Below are positions 35,271-46,490 of a stretch of DNA of 64,000 nt, piece after piece. Positions within the stretch are counted from its first letter, which is position 1, and each line of letters starts with the position of its first letter. Below the pieces are notes generated by a model, which saw only the letters and a list, made by a program, of their open reading frames with translations, was not told where the DNA came from and ran no database searches. The DNA comes from Thelephora terrestris (Eukaryota; Basidiomycota; Agaricomycetes; Thelephorales; Thelephoraceae): the NCBI GenBank assembly GCA_015956445.1, contig WIUZ02000002.1, positions 682,001-746,000 on the forward strand, read 5' to 3'. The position numbers were made by a program, and so were the translations under genes.

Positions 35271-37021
35271 ATGGCGAGGGTCAAGAAGCATTCTGCGGCC
35301 AGGATGAGCCCAAGCAACCCGCTCGATCTCCTTGTGGAGAAGACGAAGGGTAAGAAGAACACCGCAAAGAAGACGAACGGCGGCAAGCCCAAGACCACCG
35401 GCGGGACGGCAACGCATTGCCCACTTGGAATCCCTGGACCGGTTTCCACGTCTGTGGAACTCTCCCCAGCCGGGGCACCGGCTCTTCCCCAATCCTCTCA
35501 GGATTCGGTACTCCCGGCGGTTGTCCTACCAAAGAAAGTAAGGACTGGACGCCCATCCAGCGTCCAGCCTGGTGACCTGGTACGACCCCTCTCTTTATCT
35601 TGTAAGTGCTTGTCCTAATGATTTGACAGTGGTGTTCGCTGTGCGGGAATGGCCATGCGTCCTCGGTCACATGCAGCAAGTGCGGGCGGTCCAACTGTCC
35701 CGGATGCATTCCCGAGTTAGCAGGGATGGAGAAAGAAGAACTGGACTCCTGCACATACGAGTGTCCCACTTGCTGTGGAAGGAGAAACATCTTCTACGTA
35801 AGTTTCTCGTCTGCCAGTCCTCTCTCTCTCATCCACCCTGACTGTTGCGCAGGGTCTGTGGAAAGGAGATGCGCCGGTTTTCCCACAGGGTATGACCATC
35901 GCCGACACCGCAAAAGGAGATCACGGCGTCCGTTACAAGAGCTCATCCGTCATAGTGCTTGAATTCATCATGGCCTCCGTTGCCGGCAAGGGCACCCCTG
36001 CACTGGCTCTCCACGTGCAGCTCCAGGGTTTCTTCTCGCAAAATCCCCAAGACCTGAAGTACCGTTGTGTCCCTTTCGACGTTGACCCCAGCAACCTCGA
36101 ACCGCACCGTGAGAAGGTTGCCAGAGTGGTGAATCTGTTGAACCGGTGAGCAACTAAGTCGGCTATCCCCGTTTTCAATACAGTAGCTAACCCTGATACA
36201 ACTAGTGAAAACTTTGACCAAGCTATCCTGATCGTCCACACCCATTCGGACAAAGAAAGGGGCGACCTCATGTATTGCGGGGACGGCAATACAACCTCTC
36301 AGAGCACTGGGATATCTGACGTGAGCGTCAGCCATTTTTTCAACTTTACTTTTGACTGACTGCCTCTAGTTTTTCGAGAAAGTCATTGGTCCAGATCTGC
36401 ACGAGTACTTTCAGTCCAGAAAGTACTCGATGATGGTGTTGGCTGCCTGCGGCTCCGTTGTCCGCATTCCCGCTGCCCGCGAAGAGCTCCGTGAGGTCGC
36501 AAACTCGTAAGTAAGGCCCATCGTTATGATGTCAATGTTGACCGCCCTGCCTTTTCTATGGCAGGTTCAAATTTGCCGACACCTTCGCTTTTTCGGAGGC
36601 CGACCTTGATCCTTATAGGATCACTCCATTCATCACCGAGTTTGTGATGAACGTCCTGGTCACCGGTCGCCCGTCCAAAGACACTGTCCCTACCGCCCTC
36701 TCTCTATCGTCCACCCTCCATTACACCGGGGTTGTCCACCTTCAGTGGACCGAAACAGGTGTGGAGATGGAGCGTTTCGAACGAGTCCACCCCACCGCCC
36801 GACCTAACGGAGGAAGATTCCCTTTGCAGTGCAAGATCTGCCACGCCTACCGTCCTTGGGTTGTACCTAAAGCCACAAAGAAAAGGTACAACATCAAGCA
36901 GGTCTTCAAGTGTGGGACCAAGAAGTGTTCAGGGTTCCTTGTGGTTCGACGTTTGAAGGGGTACCGCCCACTGCCTGACCGCCTCGACAAAATTTTCGCT
37001 GCCTTGATATCGCCGCCTTGA
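35271..37021 (+). CDS. PHD-like zinc finger protein with caspase/CHAT-like core
   Basis: Basic N-terminus (MARVKKHSAARMS, KGKKNTAKKTNGGKPK) for a likely nuclear protein. The second exon holds a PHD/RING-like cross-brace: CSLC, then CSKC, CPGC and CPTC. Next comes an alpha/beta core: FDQAILIVHTHSDKERGDLMY (36200-36270) and MMVLAACGSVVRIPAA (36430-36480). A His after a hydrophobic strand plus a Cys in LAACGS is the layout of caspase/CHAT peptidases. A C-terminal zinc ribbon follows (CKIC..CGTKKC), with the end at 37021. Six introns fit well (for example the donor after LLNR). The peptidase reading is inference from two motifs. The family appears multi-copy and lineage-specific. Confidence 0.65.
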
Positions 37022-37289
37022 TATAATCATTTTTACACTGAGCTTCGCGTACATTTGTAGTTACTATCATGGTTTTGGTTTTTGCAAACCAAAACAATAT
37101 CCAGCTCCTTGTTTCGTTTCCTCCACGTGATCCTGAATTGCCGCAAGAGTGTGAAGCTTCAACCTCAGTACGAACTGGTTCCTGTTCAGAGGACTCCTAT
37201 AACCGGGTGAGAGCAAGGGAGGTTGAAGCAAACACGCGAAAGCAAGAACTGTCGTAAAGGGTCCTGGATTCTCCCTATCTAATACAAGC
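37022..37289. other. Gap between PHD gene and septin fragment
   Basis: A plus-strand open frame at 37069-37257 (REVEANTRKQEL) has no recognised family. No gene is supported. Confidence 0.35.
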
Positions 37290-37576
37290 GGGCGTATCGA
37301 CGATGTTCAACCTCAGCCTCACACCATTTCCACGATAACTACAGCAACGAATCAAGCGGACACGAAGTACCCCATCAGTAACCAGCATTCATTTGCCCCA
37401 GCTTGTTTAAGCTCCAACGGCAAAGCGTGCTTGAATGAACGACTTACTATGCGAGACTGGATGAATTTCCGTCGTCTGCCGGACCTCCTCATCTGAAGCG
37501 AAGCGGCCTTTCGAATCAATCAAGTGCGACGCGAAGAGCGTGTTAATCGATGTCGACTTTCCCAAACCAGTCTGAC
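37290..37576 (-). pseudogene. Septin gene fragment (P-loop and DTP exons only)
   Basis: Minus-strand exon 37448-37576 reads GQTGLGKSTSINTLFASHLI and EEVRQTTEIHPVSH, the septin G1 P-loop (GxxxxGKS) and following strand. After an intron the next exon (37290-37338) reads NGVRLRLNIVDTP, the septin G3 region, cut just after DTP. One A is missing in the GGAAATGG run compared with the expected GTGGAAAATGG, which shifts the frame between the two exons. Nothing else of septin is nearby. It is a captured, dead fragment with its intron kept, so it was copied from DNA and not mRNA. Confidence 0.82.
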
Positions 37577-37639
37577 CTGCGCAACCAAACGACGAGAGCG
37601 TCAGAAACCACCCGACGCCTATGGCAGCTGGTTCCAGCG

Positions 37640-38274
37640 CCATTTAGGAGGAGCACGCACCAAAGTGAACAAAACTCTGACAAGATGGCAATATCGTTGA
37701 GTAGGTACTAAGTTCTGGTAAAGTTCACACCCGATAAATCAGATGAGAACAAGCAAGACAGGTGGCGTAAGACCGGTTCATACCCGATAGATCAGGTGAG
37801 AACCAGCACAAGGGGGAACGGATGACGAGCAAGGCGTCTAAAAAAAAGGGGCACAGACAACAGGCAAGGAACCCTCCTAGGAAGGGTAGAAATTGTTGCC
37901 ATCCGATAAATCAGAGGCAACACCAAAGGGGAGGAGAAGGCAGGAGGCGGAGTTGACATCAACAATCGGTGGAATTCGAATTTCGATTACCGAATCAAGC
38001 GAAGCGTCACATGCACCGGCGCGTAGCTCAGAGCCTCGTGGTACCGATCACTGATCGCGATGGCCCGGGAACTTCGCTCGGTTATTCCCTCTTCAACTTC
38101 AACTCCCACCTTCTCTTCCCTGCCCCTCTTTTCTTGGACACCTTGTGCGTCATCCGCTCACCCCTCGTGCTCGTTCTCACCTGAATTATCGGGTGTGAAC
38201 TGGGTCTCACACCTCCCCGTCGCACTCGTTCTCACCTGATATATCGGGTGTGAACTGTGCTGGAACTTTGTACC
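37640..38274. repeat. Dispersed repeat, two inverted copies back to back
   Basis: 37660-37960 (minus sense) and 37975-38270 (plus sense) share the motifs CACCTGATATATCGGGTGTG, GTTGCCTCTGATTTATCGG and CTTGTGCGTCATCCGCTC, so they form a large imperfect palindrome. The same unit returns at 45850-46150. The plus copy begins near GGCGCGTAGCTCAGAGCCTC, which resembles a Pol III A box. Confidence 0.6.
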
Positions 38275-39295
38275 TCGTCAAAGAGACGCTGTTGCGTCGG
38301 AGGTTTGCTTCTGTCTGCGTTCACCGCCTGTCGGTTTGCGTGGCTCTGGCTACCGTGGGTTCTGGTGGCTTTCACCTTTTCAACGACATTGCTATCTCGT
38401 CGGAGGTTTGCTTCTGTCCGCGTTCACCGCCTCTCGGTTTGCGCGGCTCTGGCTGTTGTGGGTTCTGGGGGCTTTCACCTCGTCAACGACGTTGCTATCT
38501 CGTCGGAGGTTTGCTTCTGTCTGCGTTCACCGCCTGTCGGTTTACGCGGCTCTAGCTGTTGTGGGTTCTGGGGGTTTTCACCTCATCAACAACGTTGCTA
38601 TCTCGTCGGAGGTTTGCTTCTGTCTGCGTTCACCGCCTGTCGGTTTGCGCGGCTCTAGCTGTTGTGGGTTCTGGGGGCTTTCACCTCATCAACGACGTTG
38701 CTATCTCGTCGGAGGTTTGCTTCTGTCCGCGTTCACCGCCTCTCGGTTTACGCGGCTCTGGCTACTGTGGGTTCTGGGGGTTTCGCCTCGTCAACGACGT
38801 TGCTATCTCGTCGGAGGTTTGCTTCTGTCCGTGTTCACCGCCTCTCGGTTTACGCGGCTCTAGCCGTTGCGGGTTCTGGGGGTTTCGCCTCGTCAACGAC
38901 GTTGCTATCTCGTCGGAGGTTTGCTTCTGTCCGTGTTCACCGCCTCTCGGTTTACACGGCTCTAGCTGTTGTGGGTTCTGGGGGCTTTCACCTCATCAAC
39001 GACGTTGCTATCTCGTCGGAGGTTTGCTTCTGTCTGCGTTCACCGCCTGTCGGTTTACGCGGCTCTAGCTGTTGCGGGTTCTGGGGGTTTCGCCTTGTCA
39101 ACGACGTTGCTATCTCGTCGGAGGTTTGCTTCTGTCCGTGTTCACCGCCTCTCGGTTTACGCGGCTCTGGCTACTGTGGGTTCTGGGGGTTTCGCCTCGT
39201 CAACGACATTGCTATCTCGTCGGAGGTTTGCTTCTGTCTGCCTTCACTGCCTGTTGGTTTACACGGCTCTGGCTGCTGTGGGTTCTGGGTTGTTG
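38275..39295 (+). repeat. 102/103-bp minisatellite, array 2 (about 10 units)
   Basis: TTGCTATCTCGTCGGAGGTT recurs at 38389, 38492, 38595, 38698, 38800, 38902, 39005, 39107 and 39209, giving unit lengths of 102 or 103 bp. The consensus has no stop in any of the three forward frames, which produces long overlapping open frames of no coding value. Confidence 0.93.
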
Positions 39296-39362
39296 AAGAT
39301 TTTGTATCTTCGGTCTTCGTGGTATTTTTGTATCTACAGTATTAACCCCCCAATCCCACCGT

Positions 39363-39570
39363 ACCTCGTTTCCTCTCCCAACCTGTTCGGTGACTCTGTG
39401 TTTGCCGGATCCCGGACTGGTTGTTTCTTGCCGCACTCTTTGTTTCCCTCTCAACCTGTTCGGTGACTCTGTGTTTGCCGGATCCCAAACAGGTTGTTTC
39501 TTGCCATACTCTGCGTTCTCTCTTTTTACCTGTTCGGTGGCTCTTTTTGTGCCGGATCCTAGATAGGCTT
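39363..39570 (+). repeat. Tandem repeat of about 73 bp, three units
   Basis: Units share CCTGTTCGGTGACTCTGTGT and TTGCCGGATCC, then GGTTGTTTCTTGCC. It directly follows the minisatellite. Confidence 0.85.
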
Positions 39571-40157
39571 ATGCCGCACATTACGTCCCTTTTTTACCAG
39601 CCTAAGTTTGAACCCAAGCGCGACTTCCCTTCCACTTCCTTTTTTAGTCCAACTTGCCAACTCGGCCTTAGTTTCGGCTGCAAAGGGCACTATTACAAAG
39701 TGCCTAGAGCTTTTGGTCCTTCCCTTTCTCCCTGGCAAATGCTGCCTGCGTCGTTCTTGTTCGGCAAACAGTCCTGTAGACGTCGGACATGTCCTCTGCG
39801 GGGGACGTTCTACCTCCCAATGGAAACTTTGCAAAAACCTCCGAGTCGGCTCTCTTCTGCCGAATCTGTCTCAAGTGTTTTAGCCTTCCATGACGTCTCT
39901 GATAGCCGGGTCCTAATTCAATCGCCGTTCCGTAAAGACAATCGTCAGCATCTTCCTCTTCTCTTTGACCCCCTCTGGCTCTCCTCCCTTCAACGCCCCT
40001 TGGGAGACACCCACTGCTTGATTATCGGGATATACCTTGGCCTTGGTCTCCGTCGAATCTTTGCCCCAGCAGCACCCCCCCCTTTTCCGGTTGGTCCTGT
40101 CTTGCCCCTAGTTGAATCGTCAGCCCTCCCTTTCTAATCCAGTGGAATTTCAGCCCC
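39571..40157. other. Region upstream of the oxygenase gene
   Basis: The plus strand is open over 39421-40137 in one frame and 39608-39883 in another, with scattered Cys. Neither shows a family motif. It may be the leader or an unrecognised first exon of the oxygenase gene. Confidence 0.35.
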
Positions 40158-41512
40158 ATGGACTCCCAAGGCCACGAGTACGACGATTGGAGTTGGGAAG
40201 AGATAAACAAGGCATATTTCGATGACCCAGTGTTGACTGATTTAGAGGAGGACGAGCCTTCCGGGCAGGCTCCCAGAATCTCATCTTCTCCAATGGAGCG
40301 CAAATCAAACAAAGAGGGGAATGCATCTACCTCAAAGAAAAAAAGGTAAGCCGGTTTGTCTTTCCCACTTGAAGCTCTCAATTAGGCTTCCTTCCAGCCG
40401 CGCTTCGACCAAGACAAGCAATGCCGAACGCCTCCGTGGGCTTCTCAGACATGATGTCGGATCCTTCCTAAAAGCCAGAGAGGCGCCGGGTAGGGGCTCT
40501 ATGTCACTTTCAGTTTTGCATTGAACACCGATCTGAATCCTCTTCTCAAGTTGTCTTTGACGGTTTCGACCTCCGTCAGACTGTCGAAGCCGCCGGTGGA
40601 AAGGGACCTCCGCCCTGTAATTTGGTACCGGAGCTGGAGACTGCATGGCTTGACGACCAACCCCGTCTTGCTGTGGACAAGAACGGCATTCCCATAGTCC
40701 TCCACATACCTTGCTGGCAACGAACTAAATCACTGGTTGGCGCCCTTCTGCCTTGCTAATTTTCACATGCTGACTTTGAAACAGGACAAGTTCAACGATG
40801 ATTGTGCTAAACTTTGTGAAACGACGAAGCCTACTGTAGGAGAAGATGCCGATGGAAAGTGGAGGAACTCCAAGGCCACTTACCGGCAGGTTGAAGGCGA
40901 ACTTTGCGGCCGGATAAAACTAGTAACTTGTTGGCATGCAATAGGTCACTCGGTGGGTGGTCTCTCCCCTTTGTGTGTGCAAAACTCAAATCCGAGCAGA
41001 AAGAGCCCCCTGTCCCATCGTCAACCATCCTTGGGAGTGGGCAGAAGTTTTCTGCCACCACGGAAGCCCTCTCAGAGTTTCAGTTTGTCGCAAAGAGACT
41101 CAACAATGTACTGGAACATCTCGATCCCGGAGCTGCATCCCAGTACTCAAAACTCAGAGAAACTTCAATGGACAAGCTGCCCTACCTTCGCGCCTTCAAT
41201 GCGGTAGACCCTTCTTATTGGCAGGGCAGGGCACTCCTGTTTAACTCTCAGACACCAAGACATAGGGACAAGAGGAGCCCGCCTCTGGAATGGACCCCCC
41301 TCCATGCAGCTGGAACCTTCACCCAAGGTGGAGATTTCCGCATTGATGAGCTGAACCTTCGCCTCAGATATCTGCCTGGGGACCTTATCTTTTTCAGAGG
41401 TTGGGCCTTTTCACATAGTGTAGAAGGGTGGGAGGGCGGTCAGAGGATCTCGGCTGCATACTTCACTCACCAGACCGTGTGGGATAGTTTTGACTGTTGT
41501 TTACATTTGTGA
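40158..41512 (+). CDS. Tet/JBP-like 2-oxoglutarate Fe(II) dioxygenase
   Basis: Starts MDSQGHEYDDWSWEEINKAY at 40158. After several small exons the long last exon (from about 40940) encodes the double-stranded beta-helix: TPRHRDKRSP gives the metal-binding HxD, AGTFTQGGDFRIDEL and LRYLPGDLIFFRG are core strands, FSHSVEGW gives the distal His and GGQRIS the 2OG-binding Arg. This matches the fungal Tet/JBP-like oxygenases that are expanded in basidiomycetes and thought to oxidise methylcytosine. Substrate here is inference. The iron and cofactor ligands are complete. The junction near 40880-40960 is uncertain because two frames overlap. Ends 41512. Confidence 0.72.
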
Positions 41513-42479
41513 ATGCGACGGTTTTACTCGGCTGTTGCCTCTTGAGGCAGTCGTAAATCAGTCTGTTGTCTGTACAGGGTTGCAAAAACACTCATTGAAT
41601 GAGTGACTGGGTGACTGTCCGTAGGATTTACACGGTGTACACTCGAGTCCAGATGGATATCTAAGGTCGTTTAAGGGAACTGTCAATAAGTGTCAGGACC
41701 CCGACCGTTCCATAGGCTCAGGAACACCGCAAAACTCGGCAACTGGCACCCTTCTACGACGGATATCTATATTCCTTGTCTAATGTACTCCTACGGATAG
41801 TCACCCAATTGACAACTTGCAAGGGCACCTACCTTTTGCAAACCCAAACCTTGTTCGCCATCCCTTCGTCCCAACTATTACAATTGTATTTTGCACACCG
41901 ATCGCTTATATCGGGTGCAGTGCCGCAGCTTGTGACCAACAGGACTTCGGCTTGGCTATTGCATATTCCACTCTTTCTCCCGCTCGAGTACCTTCCCCTT
42001 CCCCTCCCCTCCTCCAAAAACTTGCCTCTGATCTATTGGACAGCAACATCCTTTACTGTCTTGGACAGATTCACTGGTGCAGCCTCTCTCAGGGGACCGC
42101 AAACATCCCAGCGTGGCACCCGCTTCCCTCTGGTTGGCTTCCTGATCTGTGGAGCGCCGAGAACCATGCAGCTCCGGTTATCAAACTTCGCTCGGCTATT
42201 TTCTCCCCAGCTCCGTCTCCCTCTTCAACACAGTCCATTCCGTCCTCCTCCTCGAGGGATAAGGTGCTTAAAATGGCAGTTCTTACATTTTCTCTCCCAG
42301 CCAGCTTGCTACTCTGTATCTGCCGGACCATGGACAAGTACTCATTCCGCCGACAAGTGGCTAAAACGACAACATCATGTGAATCGGCAAACCGGCGCTT
42401 TGTCAGGGCCACTCTACCCCAACAACTACCAGTGCACTGAGCCGACTCCGCAGAGTACTCACTAGTCTAACTAGCTTGT
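41513..42479. other. Gene-poor region with overlapping open frames
   Basis: 41776-42465 and 41817-42440 are open on the plus strand in two frames. Composition is Leu/Pro/Ser-rich without motif or clear splice sites. I do not support a gene. Confidence 0.35.
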
Positions 42480-43560
42480 GAGAGAACGATCACGTCTCTA
42501 TTCTTCCGGTAGGTTGTCCGAGGTCACTACAAGTCAGGTCGAAATCCTAAAGAGAAACCCAACCTAAACCGTACTTCGTTCGGTTTAACAAGCAAGGGTT
42601 GATCCCTACAGCAGGATTGATGACTCCACCAGTTGATCGACTGGACGCTCGAGGTATTCTAATATGACTGCTGGGAGTCTATAGTTACGAGGCGCAGTTG
42701 ACGCGCAGAGCGGGAGGGAGAGCAGATGGGGATGTCTTGGATCAAACAAGAAACTCTGACTTGTCCTTATCTGCAACTGGGCTGAGAAGGGCAGAGGATT
42801 TCCTGAGGTAACAAAACTAAGGTACTACGATACAGCCACAGTTGCTACTTATACTAAAGGAGTGGCCATGACGTCAATACCCTTATATACCCTTATCAAG
42901 TCCAGAACAAAGGGAGATAAGGAGTGTGAGAACGCTAAGTAAGGGAAGCGAACAAAGGTGACGCGTGGGAGAATAAAAGACAAAGGGCCTTACTAGCGTG
43001 TGAAGGATTGCATAAAAGATAAGGAATGTCCGCATGATACATAGGGGTAAAGATAACACTAGTCCAAATGGAAATAGGAGCATGGGGTCATGAAAGTTCG
43101 TACCTGGGGATCTCACCCAAGGGCCAGGTGTCAATCTCCCTTTACATGGCCTCTGCCAGCTGGATTCGGGAGTAGAGACATTCAACATCCCTTGTTGTCT
43201 GTAGGCGGTAACAGCATCACGGACAAGTGGCAACCTCAACGTACGTCCGAACATGAGGAGGTCGGGCCTAGACTCATGGGACATGAGGGATTACAGATTC
43301 GCCGGCGTTTCACGCTAACGGCTACTCCACATGCGCTGGGCTAACCAGAAGTATCCTAAGGCGATGCTTCCGAATAGTGGCGAGTCCTTCCTCCGGTTAG
43401 GAGACTGTGATGTGACTGTCCACGTGTGTGATCAGGGTCCAGGGTTGTTCGTAATCGTAAAGTCATGAGGGGTCGTAAAAAGGGGTTCATGATGTCATAA
43501 AGGGGTCATCAGGGTCTTGAGACCTATTTTTAGTGCGCGCGCGTTCTAGGCGTTCCGGAA
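42480..43560 (-). mobile_element. Probable solo LTR fossil (Gypsy-like), reverse sense
   Basis: Read on the minus strand it has GGGTATATAAGGGTATTGACGT-type promoter sequence (around 42890), upstream TGACATCATGAACCCC-like blocks and no coding capacity. This fits a solo LTR. Ends and target duplication were not fixed, and age is unknown. Confidence 0.35.
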
Positions 43561-43778
43561 CGAAGTTCTTCCAAGGCCGTCCCGCGGGCCGAGGTGTCAG
43601 CTTGATGTAGTAAGCCGACGATGATGGTACAGTGGCGGAAGTTGATGTGACCCGGACCAATGAGGTTCGTCGAGGTAGGTCACGTGAAGGATCACCGATC
43701 TAGGCTATAAGAAGGACGTCTTCTTGGAGCCATCCTTGATCAGCAACACCAGCAACTTCCCCATCATCTTACCAAAAC
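43561..43778. promoter_or_regulatory. Likely promoter of coiled-coil paralogue 2
   Basis: A CTATAAGAAGGACG TATA-like motif at about 43703 sits roughly 75 bp upstream of the ATG at 43779, followed by a C/A-rich leader. Confidence 0.4.
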
Positions 43779-45518
43779 ATGTCCTTCCCCAACAACCATA
43801 CCTACAAGGTCGCCAATGGGATCTCCACTATCTCTCGCATCGACCGTCGTGCCGCCGCCCGCAAGTCCTATGCCTGTGCGGCCGGGACTCCCTATATCAC
43901 GGATGACCAGGTATGGGGGAGACTTAGAGCTTTCTGTGCCAGCACTAACGCCTTCCTCTAGGTAGAGGTTACGTTCTTTTGGGCGTTGATGTCCAGCTAA
44001 CGGCTTCTAGATCTTGGAGGTTGTCACCGAAGTGGACGCCGAACGTCTCAGGGAGACGATGCCTCATTTGATGGGGTTAACCTGGGATGATGAGCTTTGG
44101 GTCCGTACGATCATTGCAGAGAAGGTCGCCTTCCGGATGAGGGGTAGGTTCGGAGAGTTGGAGCATCCGATCAAGAAGGAGCTCTGGTATACCCTGCAAA
44201 GGGGAATCTACGATCAGGACCTGTTGGAACACGGAGCAACCGTTCCTCGGGCCGTCCGCCATGCTACTGCCGCCACGTCGTTGTTGTGGTCGCTCGTTCG
44301 GGAGGGGGAGAGCAAAGTAGGTTCTCCGTTTGAATATTCGAGTATGACTCTCGACTAATCAAACTGCCTAGGTGGAACGTTTGGAACGCGAGGTGAAGGA
44401 AGCGAAGGCAGACGTCCTTCGTTTGTCGGCGGAGGGTCTTCAGATGAAGGAGACCTTGGCCGCCTTCCAGCAGGGAACGAACGAGGCGTTGGAGGCAATG
44501 GTCGCCAACCATCAGGAGTTGATCGCTGGGTTGAAGGTTCGGGACAACAACATCAAGGGGGCATTGGCCAGGAGGGATGAAAAGGTAATGCTGCTTTCAT
44601 CATTGCTTAAAATGATGAAAGCTGACATTTCCTAGACCGAAGAACTCGAGAACGTGGTGGCTGTGTTGACAGCGCAGGTCGAGTCCTTGCAGGACAAAAC
44701 CTGCAACTGCAAGGAGGGTCCCAAATTGGTTGGCCAGGGGACCGCCGATGTTCCGTTCGAGCTGGAGTACGCCGACGAGGTGGTACTTCAATCGCCTAAC
44801 CCGTCGTCCTATGCGACGCCTCCGATCGAGAACTCGGTTCCCGTTCCGACTCCGGGTCCGGCTTCCACCTTGGCCGCTTCCGACAAGGAGAACTGTGGGC
44901 GCTGCGTCCTGCAGCCGATCCATCTGTTGGTGAAGGAAGAGGATGAGGTCATGGAGGTTGACCGAGCCGAAGATGCTCCGAGGGTCGCCGAGGTACGTCC
45001 GGTGACTAAGGGGCAACGTTGCAAGCGCTCTCGACGCCGTCCTGCTCATCGCATGGCTCCATCGGCTAACCCTTATCCTCGACCAGTTGAGTCGGATGGT
45101 GACCTCTCTGGTCGAGGTGAGGAGCGAGGATTCCGATATCGGGTCCACCGTCCTTACCGACAGGTCGAGTCCGAGATCCAACTCCGACACCAGCTTCGCC
45201 TCGCAAGACAGGATCCCACCCAGGGGTCCAATGAGGGAGACGGAGGGTCGCTTGCCGACTACGTCGACAGTGCTGTCGAGCAGTCACCCGGTGATGGAGA
45301 TGTGGGACCAGGTGTTCAGCAGTTCGGTGACATCTGGGAGGCTGATCGGTCCGCTCGAAGGTATCTCTTCCTATCGGCTTGAACTAGTCGTTCAGCTGAG
45401 TGCCGAAGATGGTGACGCCATGTTCGGAGAGGTCCTAGCGAGGAGGGGCCAGCACTTCGATCTCCGGGATGGAAGGGTGATGACCATGAGGCCTGCCGTA
45501 GATAGAGTCGACTTTTGA
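43779..45518 (+). CDS. Coiled-coil protein, paralogue 2
   Basis: Starts MSFPNNHTYKVANGISTIS. After an intron following ITDDQ it continues ILEVVTEVDAERLRE, LTWDDELWVRTIIAEK and LQRGIYDQDLLEHG. The next exon is a long coiled coil (VERLEREVKEAKADVLRLS, MKETLAAFQQGTNEALEAM). A further exon has a CNCKEG element and a Pro/Ser-rich acidic stretch. The C-terminal part is open in two frames; the one ending at 45518 (LVVQLSAEDGDAMFGE) has the more natural composition. It parallels 20829-22573 exon by exon, including the switch of frame near PAHRM. Function unknown. Confidence 0.62.
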
Positions 45519-45849
45519 TGGGACGTTGATAGCACTTGTATAGCCAGTTGTTCCGTATTGCCGTGAATGTATGCGCGTTTGTGTGTTTTGAATGAATGGT
45601 GTGAAGGATAAGGAATGTGAAGCATTCAAACATAAGAATTGGTAAGAAGAGTTCAAAGAAAGAGCGTGTTATAAAAAGTTTAAAAATACCATGTTCCTGA
45701 CACGCTTCCGATTACCTAAATCAAGAATGGCACCATGGCCACCGATCAACGGGACTTCGGCTCGGCTATTTCTTACGTTGACGGGCAACCGGTGAAGCTT
45801 GAAGTCCCACCCGAGTCCCGCCCCTCCTGAGGCTTCTCCCCTCTCAGTG

Positions 45850-46150
45850 TTTAACCTCTGGCATGGCTCAGAGCCTCGTGGCACCGATCGCCAATCGAAA
45901 CTCGGCAATTCCCTCTTCAAATCCATATCCCGCCTTCTCCTCCCCTTTGGTGTTGCCTCTGGTTTGTCGGATGGCAACAACTTCTACCCCTCCTCAAGAG
46001 GGTTCCTGCCCGTCGTCTGTGCCCCCTTTTCTTGAACGCTTTGTGCGTCATCCGCTCCCCATTGTGCTCGTTCTCACCTGAATTATCGGGTGTGAACTGG
46101 ATCTCGCACCTCCCCGTTGCACTCGTTCTCACCTGATATATCAGGTGTGA
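45850..46150 (+). repeat. Dispersed repeat, third flank copy
   Basis: Shares GGCTCAGAGCCTCGTGG, TCGGATGGCAACAA, CGTCATCCGCTC and CACCTGATATATCAGGTGTG with 37975-38270. It leads directly into a minisatellite array, as that copy does. Confidence 0.75.
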
Positions 46151-46179
46151 ACTGTGCTGGAACTTTGTACCTCGTCAAA

Positions 46180-46490
46180 GAGACGCTGTTGCGTCGGAGG
46201 TTTGCTTCTGTCTGCGTTCACCGCCTGTCGGTTTACGCGGCTCCGGCTACTGTGGGTTCTGGGGGCTTTCACCTCGTCAACGACGTTGCTATCTCGTCGG
46301 AGGTTTGCTTCTGTCCGCGTTCACCGCCTCTCGGTTTACGCGGCTCTAGCTGTTGTGGGTTCTGGGGGTTTCGCCTCGTCAACGACGTTGCTATCTCGTC
46401 GGAGGTTTGCTTCTGTCCGTGTTCACCGCCTGTCGGTTTGCGCGGCTCTGGCTGCTGTGGGTTCTGGGGGCTTTCAGCTTGTCAACAATG
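46180..46490 (+). repeat. 102/103-bp minisatellite, array 3 (about 3 units)
   Basis: Same unit as the arrays at 32630 and 38275, starting from an identical junction (GAGACGCTGTTGCGTCGGAG). Confidence 0.9.

Noticed and set aside
38015-38085. Possible tRNA gene
   Set aside because: Only an A-box-like motif is seen; no cloverleaf, anticodon arm or TTCRANNC T-arm.
38250-39466. Long overlapping open frames of 100-230 codons on the plus strand
   Set aside because: All are translations of the minisatellite in three frames; the mixed 102/103-bp period breaks any single frame and there is no start or splice context.
39421-40137. Separate 238-codon gene before the oxygenase
   Set aside because: The frame starts inside the 73-bp tandem repeat, overlaps another open frame and has no motif.
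41776-42465. Plus-strand frame of 229 codons
   Set aside because: A second frame is open over the same bases, there is no family motif and composition is low-complexity Leu/Pro/Ser.
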